DNA of 64,000 nt. Source: UBA6115 sp964346355. GTDB lineage: Bacteria > Bacillota > Clostridia > Christensenellales > Aristaeellaceae. The stretch lies in assembly GCA_964346355.1 (NCBI GenBank), contig CAYFUH010000003.1:18581-82580 (forward strand). The letters run 5' to 3'. Made by a program: the position numbers and the translations under genes. A model generated the notes under the pieces. The model ran no database searches. It was given only the letters and a program-made list of their open reading frames with translations, and was not told the origin of the DNA. Shown here piece after piece: positions 35,427 through 43,924 of this stretch (positions are counted from its first letter, which is position 1; each line of letters opens with the position of its first letter).

Positions 35427-36241
35427 CAGACCAGCTGCTTGGGCTCCTGCCGGCGGGCGGCAGCCTTCTTTTTCTTGCGCTGTTTTTGCGCTGTGCGCTT
35501 GGCGTTGGCCGCGATGCCGCCGTGCACCATGGAGCGGTAGGTTTCCCCGCGCAGGTAGCCAATGCCATAAAACATGGGCACGATGAGCACCAACAGGGGC
35601 GACAGCCGCTCTACCAACAGCAGGGCATCCGCGTTGCGGGACCCCACCATGTTGACAAAGGGAAAGACCATAAGGCGCACGATGAGCCGCAGGATATCCG
35701 CAGCGCCTATGCCTGCGTAGTCGTGGTAATAGGAGAGCGCCAGGCCAATATCCGCCCTGCTCTCATACGCGCCGACCCAGGAGGGCAATGCCCCCAGGCT
35801 GTAGGTATCCTTCACCGCCATAAAGGCATATACCAAACAGAGCAGCACAACCGGCAGCGCGCCGGCCAGCGCTGTCACAAAGCCTTTTGCGGGATGGAAA
35901 CAGCGGTTTAAATCCTCCTCACTCACCGGCTTGCCTTCCTGCTTTCTGGAGTAGGCGATTTCGGCAAAGCTCACATCGCCCTCCCCTTCACGGGCGCCGT
36001 TGGAGTACAAGAGGCCCGCAAACGCGCCCAGCGCCACCAGGTTAACCAGGATGCGCAGCCAGGGCACCTCAATGACCATCAGCTGCCCGAGGAAAAAATA
36101 TAAAATGGTGGACAGCAACAAATAAGTGAGGATGCGAAAACCGCGCCTGATGGCCAGGGTGCTGACAGGTTTCCCTCTCAAAAACGGCTTTTTAATCTGG
36201 AGTTTGGTGGTTTTTTTCTTCTTTGCGGCGTTTGATTGCAT
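35426..36241 (-). CDS. Integral membrane protein of unknown function
   Basis: A 271-residue protein with a Lys-rich cytoplasmic N-terminus (KKKKTTKLQIKK), about five or six membrane segments (near 36-55, 58-80, 120-142, 182-200 and 205-225) and a very basic C-terminal tail (KRTAQKQRKKKKAAARR). I recognise no family. It lies between alr and rsmD with overlaps of 0-1 bp, so it is expressed with them. Both ends are cationic, which could contact the membrane surface or nucleic acid, but this is speculation. Confidence 0.72.
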   Translation of the reverse strand: MQSNAAKKKKTTKLQIKKPFLRGKPVSTLAIRRGFRILTYLLLSTILYFFLGQLMVIEVPWLRILVNLVALGAFAGLLYSNGAREGEGDVSFAEIAYSRKQEGKPVSEEDLNRCFHPAKGFVTALAGALPVVLLCLVYAFMAVKDTYSLGALPSWVGAYESRADIGLALSYYHDYAGIGAADILRLIVRLMVFPFVNMVGSRNADALLLVERLSPLLVLIVPMFYGIGYLRGETYRSMVHGGIAANAKRTAQKQRKKKKAAARRQEPKQLV

Positions 36242-36252
36242 GGTTGTCCCCT

Positions 36253-37353
36253 TTATGCTTCGTTGTGATAGGTCCTGGGCACCCGGGAGGAGATGGACAG
36301 CAGCACCTCATAGGAGATGGTGCCCACGATGTGTGCCAGCTCATCCGCGGTGATCTCTTCCTCCCCGTCTTTGCCGATTAAGACAGCGCGGGAGCCGGTT
36401 TCAACCAGGCCCGCGTCTGTGATGTCCACCATGGTCTGATCCATACAGATGGTACCCAGAACCGGGCAGCGCTTGCCGTTGATCAGCACATCCACCTTGT
36501 TGGACAGCAGGCGCTTGTAGCCATCCCCATATCCGACCGCCAGCGTGGCGACCTTCCTGGGCTGGTTGGCAGTCATGGTGGCGCCATAGCTGACCGAATC
36601 CCCCGGACAGATTTCCTTCACGTGGATGATCTCCGTCTCCCAGGACAGGACAGGGCGCAGGTTGACCTTGGTTTTCACCGGCGGGTAGCCATACAGGGCG
36701 ATGCCCACGCGCACCATGGAAAAGCGTGTGTCCGGCCGCAGCAGGGCGGCAGAACTGGCGCCAGCATGCAGCAAAAGACCCTCAGGCAGCAGCGCCATCA
36801 TTTCAAAAAAACGCGCCAGCTGCGTATCGGTCATGCCCTGATCGGGGCTGTCCGCGCAGGCAAAATGTGTGAAGGCGCCTTTTAAGCGCACCATGGGCAT
36901 GGTCGCCATCAAGTCCAGCAGCCCAGGAATTTCCTTTTTGTCCTTCACACCGATGCGGTTCATGCCAGTATCCAGCTTCAGGTGGACATCGACAGCTTTG
37001 CCGCATTCCCGCGCCGCCGCGTCCGCGTGCAGCAGATGCTCCCTTGTGTGGACGGTGAGGGTTAAGCCATACAAAACAGCCTGACGGGTGCTGCGCTCTG
37101 ACAAACCTTCCAGCACCAGGATGGGGATGTCAATGCCAGCCTGGCGCAGGATGACGCCTTCCTCTGCGATGGCAACCGCCAGAAAATCAACCTGCTCCTC
37201 CTGCGCAGCCTGCGCGATCTGCACCAGTCCGTGCCCGTAGGCGTTGGATTTTACCACGGCCATCAGCCTGACATCAGGGCCAAGGGCTAAGCGCACAGCG
37301 CGGATATTCTCCCGGTATATGTCAAGGTGAATGCGCGCGATTGTCTGTCTCAA
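36253..37353 (-). CDS. alr: Alanine racemase
   Basis: PLP enzyme making D-alanine for peptidoglycan. The 366 residues show K35 in VVKSNAYGHG, the lysine that binds PLP, and the catalytic tyrosine in VSYGATM of the C-terminal domain. The fold order is TIM barrel then beta domain. First gene of the unit; an extended -10 promoter and a duplicated 13-mer lie in its leader. Confidence 0.96.
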   Translation of the reverse strand: MRQTIARIHLDIYRENIRAVRLALGPDVRLMAVVKSNAYGHGLVQIAQAAQEEQVDFLAVAIAEEGVILRQAGIDIPILVLEGLSERSTRQAVLYGLTLTVHTREHLLHADAAARECGKAVDVHLKLDTGMNRIGVKDKKEIPGLLDLMATMPMVRLKGAFTHFACADSPDQGMTDTQLARFFEMMALLPEGLLLHAGASSAALLRPDTRFSMVRVGIALYGYPPVKTKVNLRPVLSWETEIIHVKEICPGDSVSYGATMTANQPRKVATLAVGYGDGYKRLLSNKVDVLINGKRCPVLGTICMDQTMVDITDAGLVETGSRAVLIGKDGEEEITADELAHIVGTISYEVLLSISSRVPRTYHNEA

Positions 37354-37367
37354 AGGTTTGTTTACCT

Positions 37368-37424
37368 GCTGCTTTCGTCTGCTTTAAAAGCCAGCGCGCA
37401 CACAGGATGCCGCTGCTTTCGTCT
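37368..37424. repeat. Direct repeat in the alr leader
   Basis: GCTGCTTTCGTCT occurs at 37368-37380 and again at 37412-37424, 44 bp apart (close to four helical turns), between the alr promoter and start codon. Role unknown. Confidence 0.6.
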
Positions 37425-37436
37425 TATCAATACCGG

Positions 37437-37445
37437 ATTATAGCA
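37437..37445 (-). promoter_or_regulatory. Extended -10 promoter of alr
   Basis: Minus-strand TG-C-TATAAT (37445-37437) with no good -35. It gives a leader of about 78 nt containing the 13-bp repeats. The rest of 37354-37600 holds this promoter and a plus-strand one. Confidence 0.55.
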
Positions 37446-37501
37446 CACCCGGACAAATGATTGCCACATCGTGTATGCATTGTGCGGATTTTTACACCCT
37501 T

Positions 37502-37530
37502 TTGAACAGTTCACAAAACCAGGGTATAAT
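37502..37530 (+). promoter_or_regulatory. Promoter of the DUF2156/GNAT pair
   Basis: TTGAAC (37502-37507), 17-bp spacer, TATAAT (37525-37530), about 70 bp before the first start codon. Confidence 0.75.
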
Positions 37531-37600
37531 TGAACAGGTGCTCAATCATCCCGGATGTTTGAGCGCAAAACCCGCGCGGTAATCTGACAAAAAGAAAGGT

Positions 37601-38524
37601 GTGTTCTGTATTTCTACCCTCGTAAAAACCCTGACCTTCTCCCCCATCAAGCTTGAAAACAAAGTATTGTTTGACCGCTTGCTCAGCCGCGGCCACAGAG
37701 GCGCTTTGGAGTACAATTTTACTTCCAACTTCATTTGGCGGGAGATTTATCAGCTCAAGTTTTCCCAGTTTGAGGACAGTCTGATCATCATGTCCAATGA
37801 GGAGGAACCTTCCTTTATCTTCCCCTCGGGTTTGGAGGATGTCGCCCCGGCTGTACGTGCGTTGAATGAATATGTGAAAGCCAGAGGCCAGAAATTGGTC
37901 TTCAACACCCTGCTTGAGGAGGACCGCCTTAAGTTGGAAACCGCCTTCCCCGGCAAATTCCAGATTGAGCCCCTGCGGGATTTTTATGACTATGTGTATG
38001 AAGCCGAACGGATGATAACGCTCAGCGGCAAAAAGCTGAGTGCCAAGCGCAACCACATCAACCGCTTTAAAGCCCAAAACCCCAACTGGTCTTATGAAGA
38101 GATCACCAGGGACAATATTGATGAAGCCCGAGAGATGAGCATCATCTGGTGTAAATTGGCAGGCTGCCGCGACAATGAGGACTTGTATGACGAGTCCTGC
38201 GCGGTGGAACAGGCTTTCAAACACTATTTTGACCTGGGTTTACAAGGCGGCTTGCTGCGCTCAGACGGCAAGGTCATCGCGTTTACCATGGGCCAGCCAC
38301 TGAGCGATGACACCTATTTGATCCATATTGAAAAAGCGTATCACGACATCCAGGGCGCATATCAATTGATCAACCAGCAGTTTGCCGAGGCCAACTGCGC
38401 AGGTTTCCAATATATCAACCGGGAGGACGACGCCGGCGATGAGGGCTTGCGGCGCGCCAAATTATCCTATTACCCGGCGGAATTGGTCATCAAGAACAAG
38501 GCGACCTTGATGGCTCCTTTATGA
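37601..38524 (+). CDS. DUF2156 protein (LPG-synthase C-terminal-domain-like)
   Basis: A 307-residue soluble protein resembling the catalytic GNAT-like domain of lysyl-phosphatidylglycerol synthases (DUF2156) without the membrane flippase part. Recognisable stretches are YDYVYEAERMITLSGKKL and SAKRNHINRFK. Stand-alone forms may transfer an aminoacyl or acyl group; the substrate is unknown. The start is GTG at 37601, with GAAAGGT abutting it; no better in-frame start is nearby, so the first residues are uncertain. It overlaps the next GNAT by 4 bp. Confidence 0.8.
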   Translation: MFCISTLVKTLTFSPIKLENKVLFDRLLSRGHRGALEYNFTSNFIWREIYQLKFSQFEDSLIIMSNEEEPSFIFPSGLEDVAPAVRALNEYVKARGQKLVFNTLLEEDRLKLETAFPGKFQIEPLRDFYDYVYEAERMITLSGKKLSAKRNHINRFKAQNPNWSYEEITRDNIDEAREMSIIWCKLAGCRDNEDLYDESCAVEQAFKHYFDLGLQGGLLRSDGKVIAFTMGQPLSDDTYLIHIEKAYHDIQGAYQLINQQFAEANCAGFQYINREDDAGDEGLRRAKLSYYPAELVIKNKATLMAPL

Positions 38525-39375
38525 TCAGACAAGCGCAGCCGCATGATCTGCCGCAATTAATCAGCCTGTGGCAGGAAGCTTTTTTGGAAAACGAAGCGGA
38601 CGCCCGCTTTTATTTTGACAACCGGCATCAAGATCAAAACATGCTGGTGCATGAGGAGAACGGCGATGTCACCGGCATGCTGAGCATGCTGCCCTTGACG
38701 CTGGTTGCGGACGGCCACAGAATGCCTGCGCGGTATGTGTTCGCGGTAGCCACGCGCATCTCCCACCGCGGTCAGGGTATCAGCACCCGCCTGCTGCAAA
38801 AAGCGCATCATCTTATGACAGCAGAAGGCAGCGCTGCCTCTGTTTTGGTGCCGGCGGAACCAAGCCTGTTTGCCTATTATGAAAAACGTGGGTATGAGCC
38901 GCGCTTTGATTTGGACCAGGTGGATGTCAAGGGCGCGGACATCGCGCAGGTCGCTGTAACCGGACAGATGACCCCCTTAAGCGCCCTGGAATACAAGCAG
39001 CAGCGGGATGCCTTTTTTGCTGAGGGGTATCTGTTTGCGCAGTGGGATAAAACAGCGCTGGGATATATCAAGCAGGGAAACGAGCTGACTGGCGGCGGCA
39101 TGGTGAAGCTGCGCTTTGGGGATCAGACCGCTTACGCCGTCATTGAGCAGCGGGGCGAACTTGTGCGCGTCAGCGAATACCTTGGCGAAAAAACACAGTA
39201 TCAAAAAGCCCTGGCGCTGATTCATCAGCAGTTTAAAGCAAGCAGCTACCGAATGCTGTTGCCTGTCACCGAAACAATCCTTGGCGAAAAACGGCCTTTT
39301 GGGATGATCCATTGGTTGAAAACCCCGGCAAATCCAGCAAATTTGACCGGTTATTTGGCCTTCGCGAAAGATTAA
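38521..39375 (+). CDS. GNAT acetyltransferase, Eis-like
   Basis: A 284-residue acyltransferase with the acetyl-CoA loop RGQGISTRLL (about 83-92) in an N-terminal GNAT domain and YYEKRGYEP after it. A second, sterol-carrier-like half follows, as in the Eis family. It is translationally coupled (ATGA) to the DUF2156 gene, so the two probably act on the same class of molecule. No efflux or resistance gene is adjacent, so an antibiotic role is not supported. Confidence 0.82.
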   Translation: MIRQAQPHDLPQLISLWQEAFLENEADARFYFDNRHQDQNMLVHEENGDVTGMLSMLPLTLVADGHRMPARYVFAVATRISHRGQGISTRLLQKAHHLMTAEGSAASVLVPAEPSLFAYYEKRGYEPRFDLDQVDVKGADIAQVAVTGQMTPLSALEYKQQRDAFFAEGYLFAQWDKTALGYIKQGNELTGGGMVKLRFGDQTAYAVIEQRGELVRVSEYLGEKTQYQKALALIHQQFKASSYRMLLPVTETILGEKRPFGMIHWLKTPANPANLTGYLAFAKD

Positions 39376-39387
39376 TGGCGAAATTTG

Positions 39388-39416
39388 TTGAAATATAGAT
39401 GAAAATAGGTTACTAT
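39388..39416 (+). promoter_or_regulatory. Candidate promoter of the L25 gene
   Basis: TTGAAA (39388-39393), 17-bp spacer, TACTAT (39411-39416), leaving a leader of about 130 nt. Confidence 0.6.
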
Positions 39417-39551
39417 TGGATGCCGGCATAGCCAGTTTGACCAATGAACAGGATGGAACCAGTTCCGCCATCACGGATGGCACCCCAGGTCAAACAAAAG
39501 CAAAACATTCCCTGGAATGAGATGTAAACAAAGGTATTGGAGGAAGGTACG

Positions 39552-40193
39552 ATGAACGAATCCGCGAAGCTGAGCATCACCAAGCGTGAAAGAAGCAGCA
39601 AAGGCGTAATGAACCAGTTGAGGCAGGATGGCTTTCTGCCCGGATCCATTGATGTGAAAGGCCAGGACGCTGTCAGCTTTTCCATCCGCCGCGACGAATT
39701 CCGCAAGGCGCTGCACGCCAACGGCATTTCCAGCGTGTACATGCTGGAGCTGGAGGACACCACCTATCCCGCGATGATTCGTGAGATTCAGTACGCGCCT
39801 GTCACCAATGACTGGCTGCATGTCACCTTCCAGTTTGTCTCCTTGACCGAAGAGACCACTGCCGAGATTCCCTTTGAAATCGTCGGCCGTGACGAGGTGA
39901 TCTACAAGGGCTACGAGCTGCAGCAGCAGCTGGAGACCCTGCTGGTCCGCGGCCTGCCCACCGCCTTCCCCTCTTCCATCGTGGTTGAGGTGGCCGAGAT
40001 GGAGCCAGGCGCCCAGGTGACCGTTGCTGATTTGAAACTGCCTGAGGGCATCACCAGCGAGACCGAGGACGACCGTCTGATCGTCGCTGTTTCCCACGCC
40101 CGGATCGTGGAAGAGGAAACCGAGGAAACGGATGAGGCCGAAGAGGGCGCTGAGGAAGCCGCCGAAGAAGCCGCTGAGGAAAGCGCGGAATAA
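39552..40193 (+). CDS. rplY: Ribosomal protein L25, CTC-type long form
   Basis: 5S-rRNA-binding protein of the general-stress CTC form. The 213 residues have the N-terminal L25 domain (about 5-90), the TL5/CTC beta domain (about 95-180) and a very acidic tail (from about 185, mostly Glu and Ala). The N-terminus is less canonical than usual. ATG 39552 follows GGAGGAAGG. It has its own promoter and terminator. Confidence 0.9.
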   Translation: MNESAKLSITKRERSSKGVMNQLRQDGFLPGSIDVKGQDAVSFSIRRDEFRKALHANGISSVYMLELEDTTYPAMIREIQYAPVTNDWLHVTFQFVSLTEETTAEIPFEIVGRDEVIYKGYELQQQLETLLVRGLPTAFPSSIVVEVAEMEPGAQVTVADLKLPEGITSETEDDRLIVAVSHARIVEEETEETDEAEEGAEEAAEEAAEESAE

Positions 40194-40213
40194 ACTACCG
40201 CTACATCAGAATC

Positions 40214-40246
40214 AACGCCGCAGGACACAAGCCCTGCGGCGTTTGC
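40214..40246 (+). terminator. Rho-independent terminator of the L25 gene
   Basis: Perfect 11-bp stem AACGCCGCAGG/CCTGCGGCGTT (40214-40224, 40233-40243) with an 8-base loop, running into TTT. It also lies at the 3' side of the convergent oxidoreductase gene. Confidence 0.8.
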
Positions 40247-40264
40247 TATGCGCACAGCTTAGTA

Positions 40265-41422
40265 TTAATATGAGCCGCTTGTATCCAGCACGGTCCCGCA
40301 GCCTTCCTTGTGGCGGGAGGAAGCCCGGCGAACGTTGAGTTCTTGTTCAAACAAATCCTCATCAAAGGGCAAATCAATGGGTTTGTTGAGCCAGCTGGAC
40401 AGGTGCATGGCGTTGGACAGCATCAAACCGTTGATGCCTTCCCTGCCGTCCGCCACCAGCGGCTCCTTGCGCAGGATATTGGCAGCGAAAGCGTTGAGCA
40501 CGCCGATGTGCTGCGGGTTGTAGCCGCCTGTTTGCACCTCAAAGCGCAAGGCGGGCGGCGGGGCGAAGCCTTCTTTGGCGGTTTTGCACCACTCCCGCTC
40601 ATCCACCTGCAATTCATCAAACCAAAGCTGGTCGTTTTCGCACACCAGCCTGCCGCGGCTGCCGGTTACCTCCAGCCGGTTGGTGCCCGGCGCGTCCCCC
40701 GTGCTGGTGATAAACACACCGGTGGCGCCGTTTTCATACTCCAGGTAGGCGGTGACGTCGTCTTCCACCTCGATATCGTGCCATTTGCCTTCATGTAAAA
40801 AGGCGCTTACCTTTTTGGGCATGCCGCACAGCCACTGGAGCAGGTCCAACTGGTGGGGGCACTGGTTGAGCAGCACGCCGCCGCCCTCCCCTGCCCAGGT
40901 GGCGCGCCAGGCGCCGGAGTCATAGTAAAACTGTGTCCGGTACCAGTTTGTGATGATCCAGTTGACGCGCTTGATCTCCCCAACCTGGCCGGTCGTAATC
41001 ATCTCGTGCATCTTGCGGTACAGGGCATTGGTGCGCTGATTGAACATCATGCCAAAGCTGAGATGCGGGTGCGCTGCCGCCTGCTCATTCATCCTGCGCA
41101 CAGCGTTGGTATAAACGCCTGCCGGCTTTTCGCACATCACGTGCTGGTTGTGCTGGAAGGCCAGGACGGACAGTTCCGGGTGCTGGTAGTGCGGTGTCGC
41201 GATCAGCACCGCCTCGCACACGCCGCTTTCAATCAGCGCGCTGCCTTCCTCAAACACCCGCACGCTGTCAGGCAGGTGCGTTTTGGCCCATGTTTGCCTG
41301 CTTTCCTCGCGGTCGGCAACAGCCGCCAGCTCAATCTCCGGCGTTTCAACATCCAGGATAAAGCGGCAGTGCGCGCTGCCCATATTGCCCAAGCCAATGA
41401 TGCCCAGCTGTACTTTTCTCAT
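40265..41422 (-). CDS. Gfo/Idh/MocA-family oxidoreductase
   Basis: NAD(P)-dependent sugar or inositol dehydrogenase type. The 385 residues have the Rossmann loop GLGNMG (10-15), the CEKPAG motif (97-102) with the catalytic lysine of the family, and a C-terminal alpha/beta domain containing NQCPHQLDLLQWL. The substrate is unknown. It is coupled by a 4-bp overlap to a sugar isomerase/epimerase-like gene upstream, suggesting a catabolic pair. Confidence 0.88.
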   Translation of the reverse strand: MRKVQLGIIGLGNMGSAHCRFILDVETPEIELAAVADREESRQTWAKTHLPDSVRVFEEGSALIESGVCEAVLIATPHYQHPELSVLAFQHNQHVMCEKPAGVYTNAVRRMNEQAAAHPHLSFGMMFNQRTNALYRKMHEMITTGQVGEIKRVNWIITNWYRTQFYYDSGAWRATWAGEGGGVLLNQCPHQLDLLQWLCGMPKKVSAFLHEGKWHDIEVEDDVTAYLEYENGATGVFITSTGDAPGTNRLEVTGSRGRLVCENDQLWFDELQVDEREWCKTAKEGFAPPPALRFEVQTGGYNPQHIGVLNAFAANILRKEPLVADGREGINGLMLSNAMHLSSWLNKPIDLPFDEDLFEQELNVRRASSRHKEGCGTVLDTSGSY

Positions 41423-42183
41423 GCGTATCCCTCCCCGATCAGGTACTCATAGCTGCGTTTCAAACAGTCAAAGGGGTCCTCCCCATAACAGGTATCCTGC
41501 TCCACCAACAGGTATTTGCATACGCCCAATTCACGGAGCAGTTTGAGAATTTTTTGAAAGGGCAGGTTGCCTTCCCCCACCACCGCCATGCGCTGCTCAA
41601 AGCCTTTGATGGCCATGTCCTTCGCGTGAAAACAGTGTATGCGGTCTGACAGCTTGCGGATGGTGTCACAAACATCAGCGCCCGCTGCCTGCACCCAATA
41701 GGCGTCCAGGGTAATGCCCATCAAGTCGCCGGGCAGGCCCTGCAGCAGGACATCCAGCATGGTTTCCTCCGTACTCACCCGTTCCCACTCCAGCGCGTGG
41801 TTATGGTACATCATCAGTTTGCCCGCGCCGCGGATGGCCTGCGCGGGCTGATGAAAGTCCCGCACAAACTGTTTAACCCCATCCGCGCTGCGGTACCGCT
41901 CCGGTATGATGCCGATGCCGATATAATCACAGCCCAGGATGTCATGCTCCGCGATCACCGCCTCTGTCTGGTTGAGGATGCGGTCCGGGTCCGTATGCGT
42001 CAGCACAATTTGAAGCCCGTGCCGGTCACAGATATCACGGATCCATTCCGTCTGAAAACTGCCGATGGCGGACAGCTGCACCGTTTGATAGCCGATGGCC
42101 GCCAGTTTTTCCATGGACTGGGCAAAATCCGTCTGCGTCTGCGTGAACTCCCGGATGGTATAGGTCTGGGCACCAATGCGCAT
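41419..42183 (-). CDS. Sugar phosphate isomerase/epimerase-like TIM barrel
   Basis: Xylose-isomerase-like AP2 fold (IolE/IolI/YcjR type), 254 residues from ATG 42183, which follows GAGGTG. Metal-ligand-like residues are visible in the YHNHALEWE and FHAKDM segments and in GEGNLPF. Such enzymes epimerise or isomerise keto-sugars or inositol derivatives. Gene order isomerase-then-Gfo/Idh is common in sugar and inositol catabolism loci. An upstream in-frame ATG at 42204 lacks a ribosome site. Confidence 0.87.
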   Translation of the reverse strand: MRIGAQTYTIREFTQTQTDFAQSMEKLAAIGYQTVQLSAIGSFQTEWIRDICDRHGLQIVLTHTDPDRILNQTEAVIAEHDILGCDYIGIGIIPERYRSADGVKQFVRDFHQPAQAIRGAGKLMMYHNHALEWERVSTEETMLDVLLQGLPGDLMGITLDAYWVQAAGADVCDTIRKLSDRIHCFHAKDMAIKGFEQRMAVVGEGNLPFQKILKLLRELGVCKYLLVEQDTCYGEDPFDCLKRSYEYLIGEGYA

Positions 42184-42220
42184 GCTGCACCTCACTTCTA
42201 TCAATTGGATTTGTCAGCTT

Positions 42221-42229
42221 ATTATAACA
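42221..42229 (-). promoter_or_regulatory. Extended -10 promoter of the isomerase/oxidoreductase pair
   Basis: Minus-strand TG-T-TATAAT (42229-42221), about 38 bp before the start. No clear -35. The rest of 42230-42343 holds no supported gene. Confidence 0.5.
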
Positions 42230-42343
42230 TATACGGACGCGCGAAGGCTTTTCATCACTCAGCCGCTTTTCTCGCAGTGTTTGTGTAAAATACAGGTACG
42301 AATAACACCTTGAAAGAAGCACAATCAAATCAAGTGTGACAGC

Positions 42344-42387
42344 ACAAAAAATATCCGAACCCCAGTTTTTGCTGAAAGGTTCGGATA
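42344..42387 (-). terminator. Terminator after tRNA-Ala
   Basis: Stem TATCCGAACC/GGTTCGGATA (42352-42361, 42378-42387) with a 16-base interior, then TTTTTTG on the minus strand, 11 bp after the tRNA. Confidence 0.8.
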
Positions 42388-42397
42388 CTTTGTGGTC

Positions 42398-42473
42398 TGG
42401 TGGAGCATAAGAGATTCGAACTCTTGACCCCCACAATGCCATTGTGGTGCGCTACCAACTGCGCTAATGCCCC
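42398..42473 (-). tRNA. tRNA-Ala (anticodon GGC)
   Basis: A 76-base cloverleaf: acceptor GGGGCAT/ATGCTCC, D arm GCGC...GCGC, anticodon stem CCACA/TGTGG with loop ATGGCAT (anticodon GGC, reads GCC/GCU), T arm with TTCGAAT, discriminator A and encoded CCA. The G3-U70 pair of alanine identity is present. Confidence 0.97.
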
Positions 42474-42485
42474 ATCGCGCGATAC

Positions 42486-42514
42486 AGAATACCATAGCCA
42501 ATCCAAAAAGTAAA
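42486..42514 (-). promoter_or_regulatory. Promoter of tRNA-Ala
   Basis: Minus-strand TTTACT (42514-42509), 17-bp spacer, TATTCT (42491-42486) with a TGn extension, 12 bp before the tRNA 5' end. The short leader fits a stable-RNA promoter. Confidence 0.7.
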
Positions 42515-42573
42515 GCAGAAAATTTTCAGGCGAAAAAACGCCTTGAAGTACCGCCTGTTTTGCCTGTATCGCC

Positions 42574-42795
42574 TCAGGGATCCAGGGATTCCTCCTTCAC
42601 GGGTTTGCCCTGCTCATCCAGTACCGGGCAGGTATCCCACACGTCGGTGTTCTTGGGCTTGTTCTGGTCGATGTTGCCCTTGGCGTAATCCAGCCGCGCG
42701 TTGTTATCCGCCGCCGGGGAGTGCTCCTCCGTGTTGACGTGGTGCATTTTATCCAGCAGTTTTTTCAATACGCCTGGTTTTTTCTTCTCGCTCAT
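42574..42795 (-). CDS. Small hydrophilic protein, unknown
   Basis: A 73-residue charged protein with a Lys-rich start (SEKKKPGVLKKLLDKMHH), a middle rich in Asn and Asp, and a DTCPVLD segment with the only cysteine. I recognise no family. An excellent ribosome site (AAAGGAGG) precedes the ATG at 42795, which is the main reason to accept it. It stands alone between tRNA-Ala and a divergent oxidoreductase gene; its promoter is not clear, though TATATA at about 42827-42832 is possible. Confidence 0.65.
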   Translation of the reverse strand: MSEKKKPGVLKKLLDKMHHVNTEEHSPAADNNARLDYAKGNIDQNKPKNTDVWDTCPVLDEQGKPVKEESLDP

Positions 42796-42867
42796 GCCAA
42801 AACCTCCTTTGTGCTTTCACTTGATATATACCCTGTTTACGCCTTAGTAGGCAGAAGCGGCAAGAGG

Positions 42868-42876
42868 TGATACACT
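42868..42876 (+). promoter_or_regulatory. Weak extended -10 promoter of the Gfo/Idh pair
   Basis: TG-A-TACACT (42868-42876), 28 bp before the start at 42905; no -35 match is visible. Confidence 0.38.
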
Positions 42877-42904
42877 GATACCACTACACAAAGGATGATT
42901 TGAG

Positions 42905-43924
42905 ATGAACTGCGCAATCATTGGCTGCGGCCGGATCGCCCCGATTCACGCACAGGCCCTGCGTCAAACGCCCAACACGCGCCTGGTTGCCTGCGCGGAC
43001 ACGGACAAGAGCAAGGCGGAGGCCTTCGCCATGCAATATGGCATCACCGCCTATACTGATTTTAAGACCATGATCAAGGACGCGCAGGTGGATGCCGTTC
43101 ACATCTGCACCCCGCATCATTTGCACGTGGAGATGGCCGAATACGCCCTCTCCCGCGGCATTCATGTACTGATGGAAAAGCCCGCAGCGATTTCAAGGGA
43201 CAGCTTTTTAAAACTGGTGTTGGCCGAGCAGGCGCATCAAGCGCGCATTGGCATCTGTTTTCAAAACCGCTACAACGCCTCCAGCCGGCGGCTGAAGGAA
43301 TTGATGACAAGCGGGGCATCAGGCGCCGTTTTAGGCGCGCGCTGCTTTTTAACCTGGTCCCGAAACGAAGATTACTACAGCGATGACTGGCATGGCAAAC
43401 AGGCAACAGAAGGCGGCGGCGTGTTGATCAACCAGGCCATTCACGCCATGGACCTGTTGGTTCACCTGGTGGGCAAACCCAGTGAGGTAGAGGCTGCTAT
43501 GCACAACCGGCACCTGCGCGGCGTGATAGAGGTGGAGGACACCCTGGAGGCGCTGATTCGTTTTGAAGACATCCCCGCGCTGTTTTATGCCAGCCTGGCC
43601 TATTGCACGGATGCGCCGGTGATGCTGGAAGTTGTGTGCGAGAAGATGACCATGCAGCTGCAGGGCGAGCAGCTGACCATCAAAACACAGGATGGGCAGG
43701 TGACCTGCACGGATTACACTATGACGCTTGAGGACGGCAAAGCCTACTGGGGCACCAGCCACAGGCTGCTCATCCATGATTTTTACCGTGCGCTGACAGA
43801 CGGCGCGCCCTTCCCCATCACCCCCAGCGCCATCAAGGACACCATGAACCTTGTCTATGGCTGCTATGAATCCGCGCACAGCGGAAAACCCCTGCGCCTG
43901 AACACCAGAAAGGAACCATCATGA
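42905..43924 (+). CDS. Gfo/Idh/MocA-family oxidoreductase
   Basis: A 339-residue dehydrogenase with the Rossmann loop GCGRIAPIH (7-15) and MEKPAAI (90-96), where K92 is the family's catalytic lysine. The second half holds GGGVLINQAIHAMDLL, with the histidine that usually pairs with it. It overlaps the next gene by 4 bp (ATGA). The substrate is unknown; the divergent isomerase/oxidoreductase pair suggests a shared carbohydrate. Confidence 0.88.
   Translation: MNCAIIGCGRIAPIHAQALRQTPNTRLVACADTDKSKAEAFAMQYGITAYTDFKTMIKDAQVDAVHICTPHHLHVEMAEYALSRGIHVLMEKPAAISRDSFLKLVLAEQAHQARIGICFQNRYNASSRRLKELMTSGASGAVLGARCFLTWSRNEDYYSDDWHGKQATEGGGVLINQAIHAMDLLVHLVGKPSEVEAAMHNRHLRGVIEVEDTLEALIRFEDIPALFYASLAYCTDAPVMLEVVCEKMTMQLQGEQLTIKTQDGQVTCTDYTMTLEDGKAYWGTSHRLLIHDFYRALTDGAPFPITPSAIKDTMNLVYGCYESAHSGKPLRLNTRKEPS

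Noticed and set aside
42270..42300. Plus-strand TGTGTAAAATACAGG resembling an extended -10
   Set aside because: No -35 and no gene or stable RNA structure follows before the antisense tRNA-Ala terminator.
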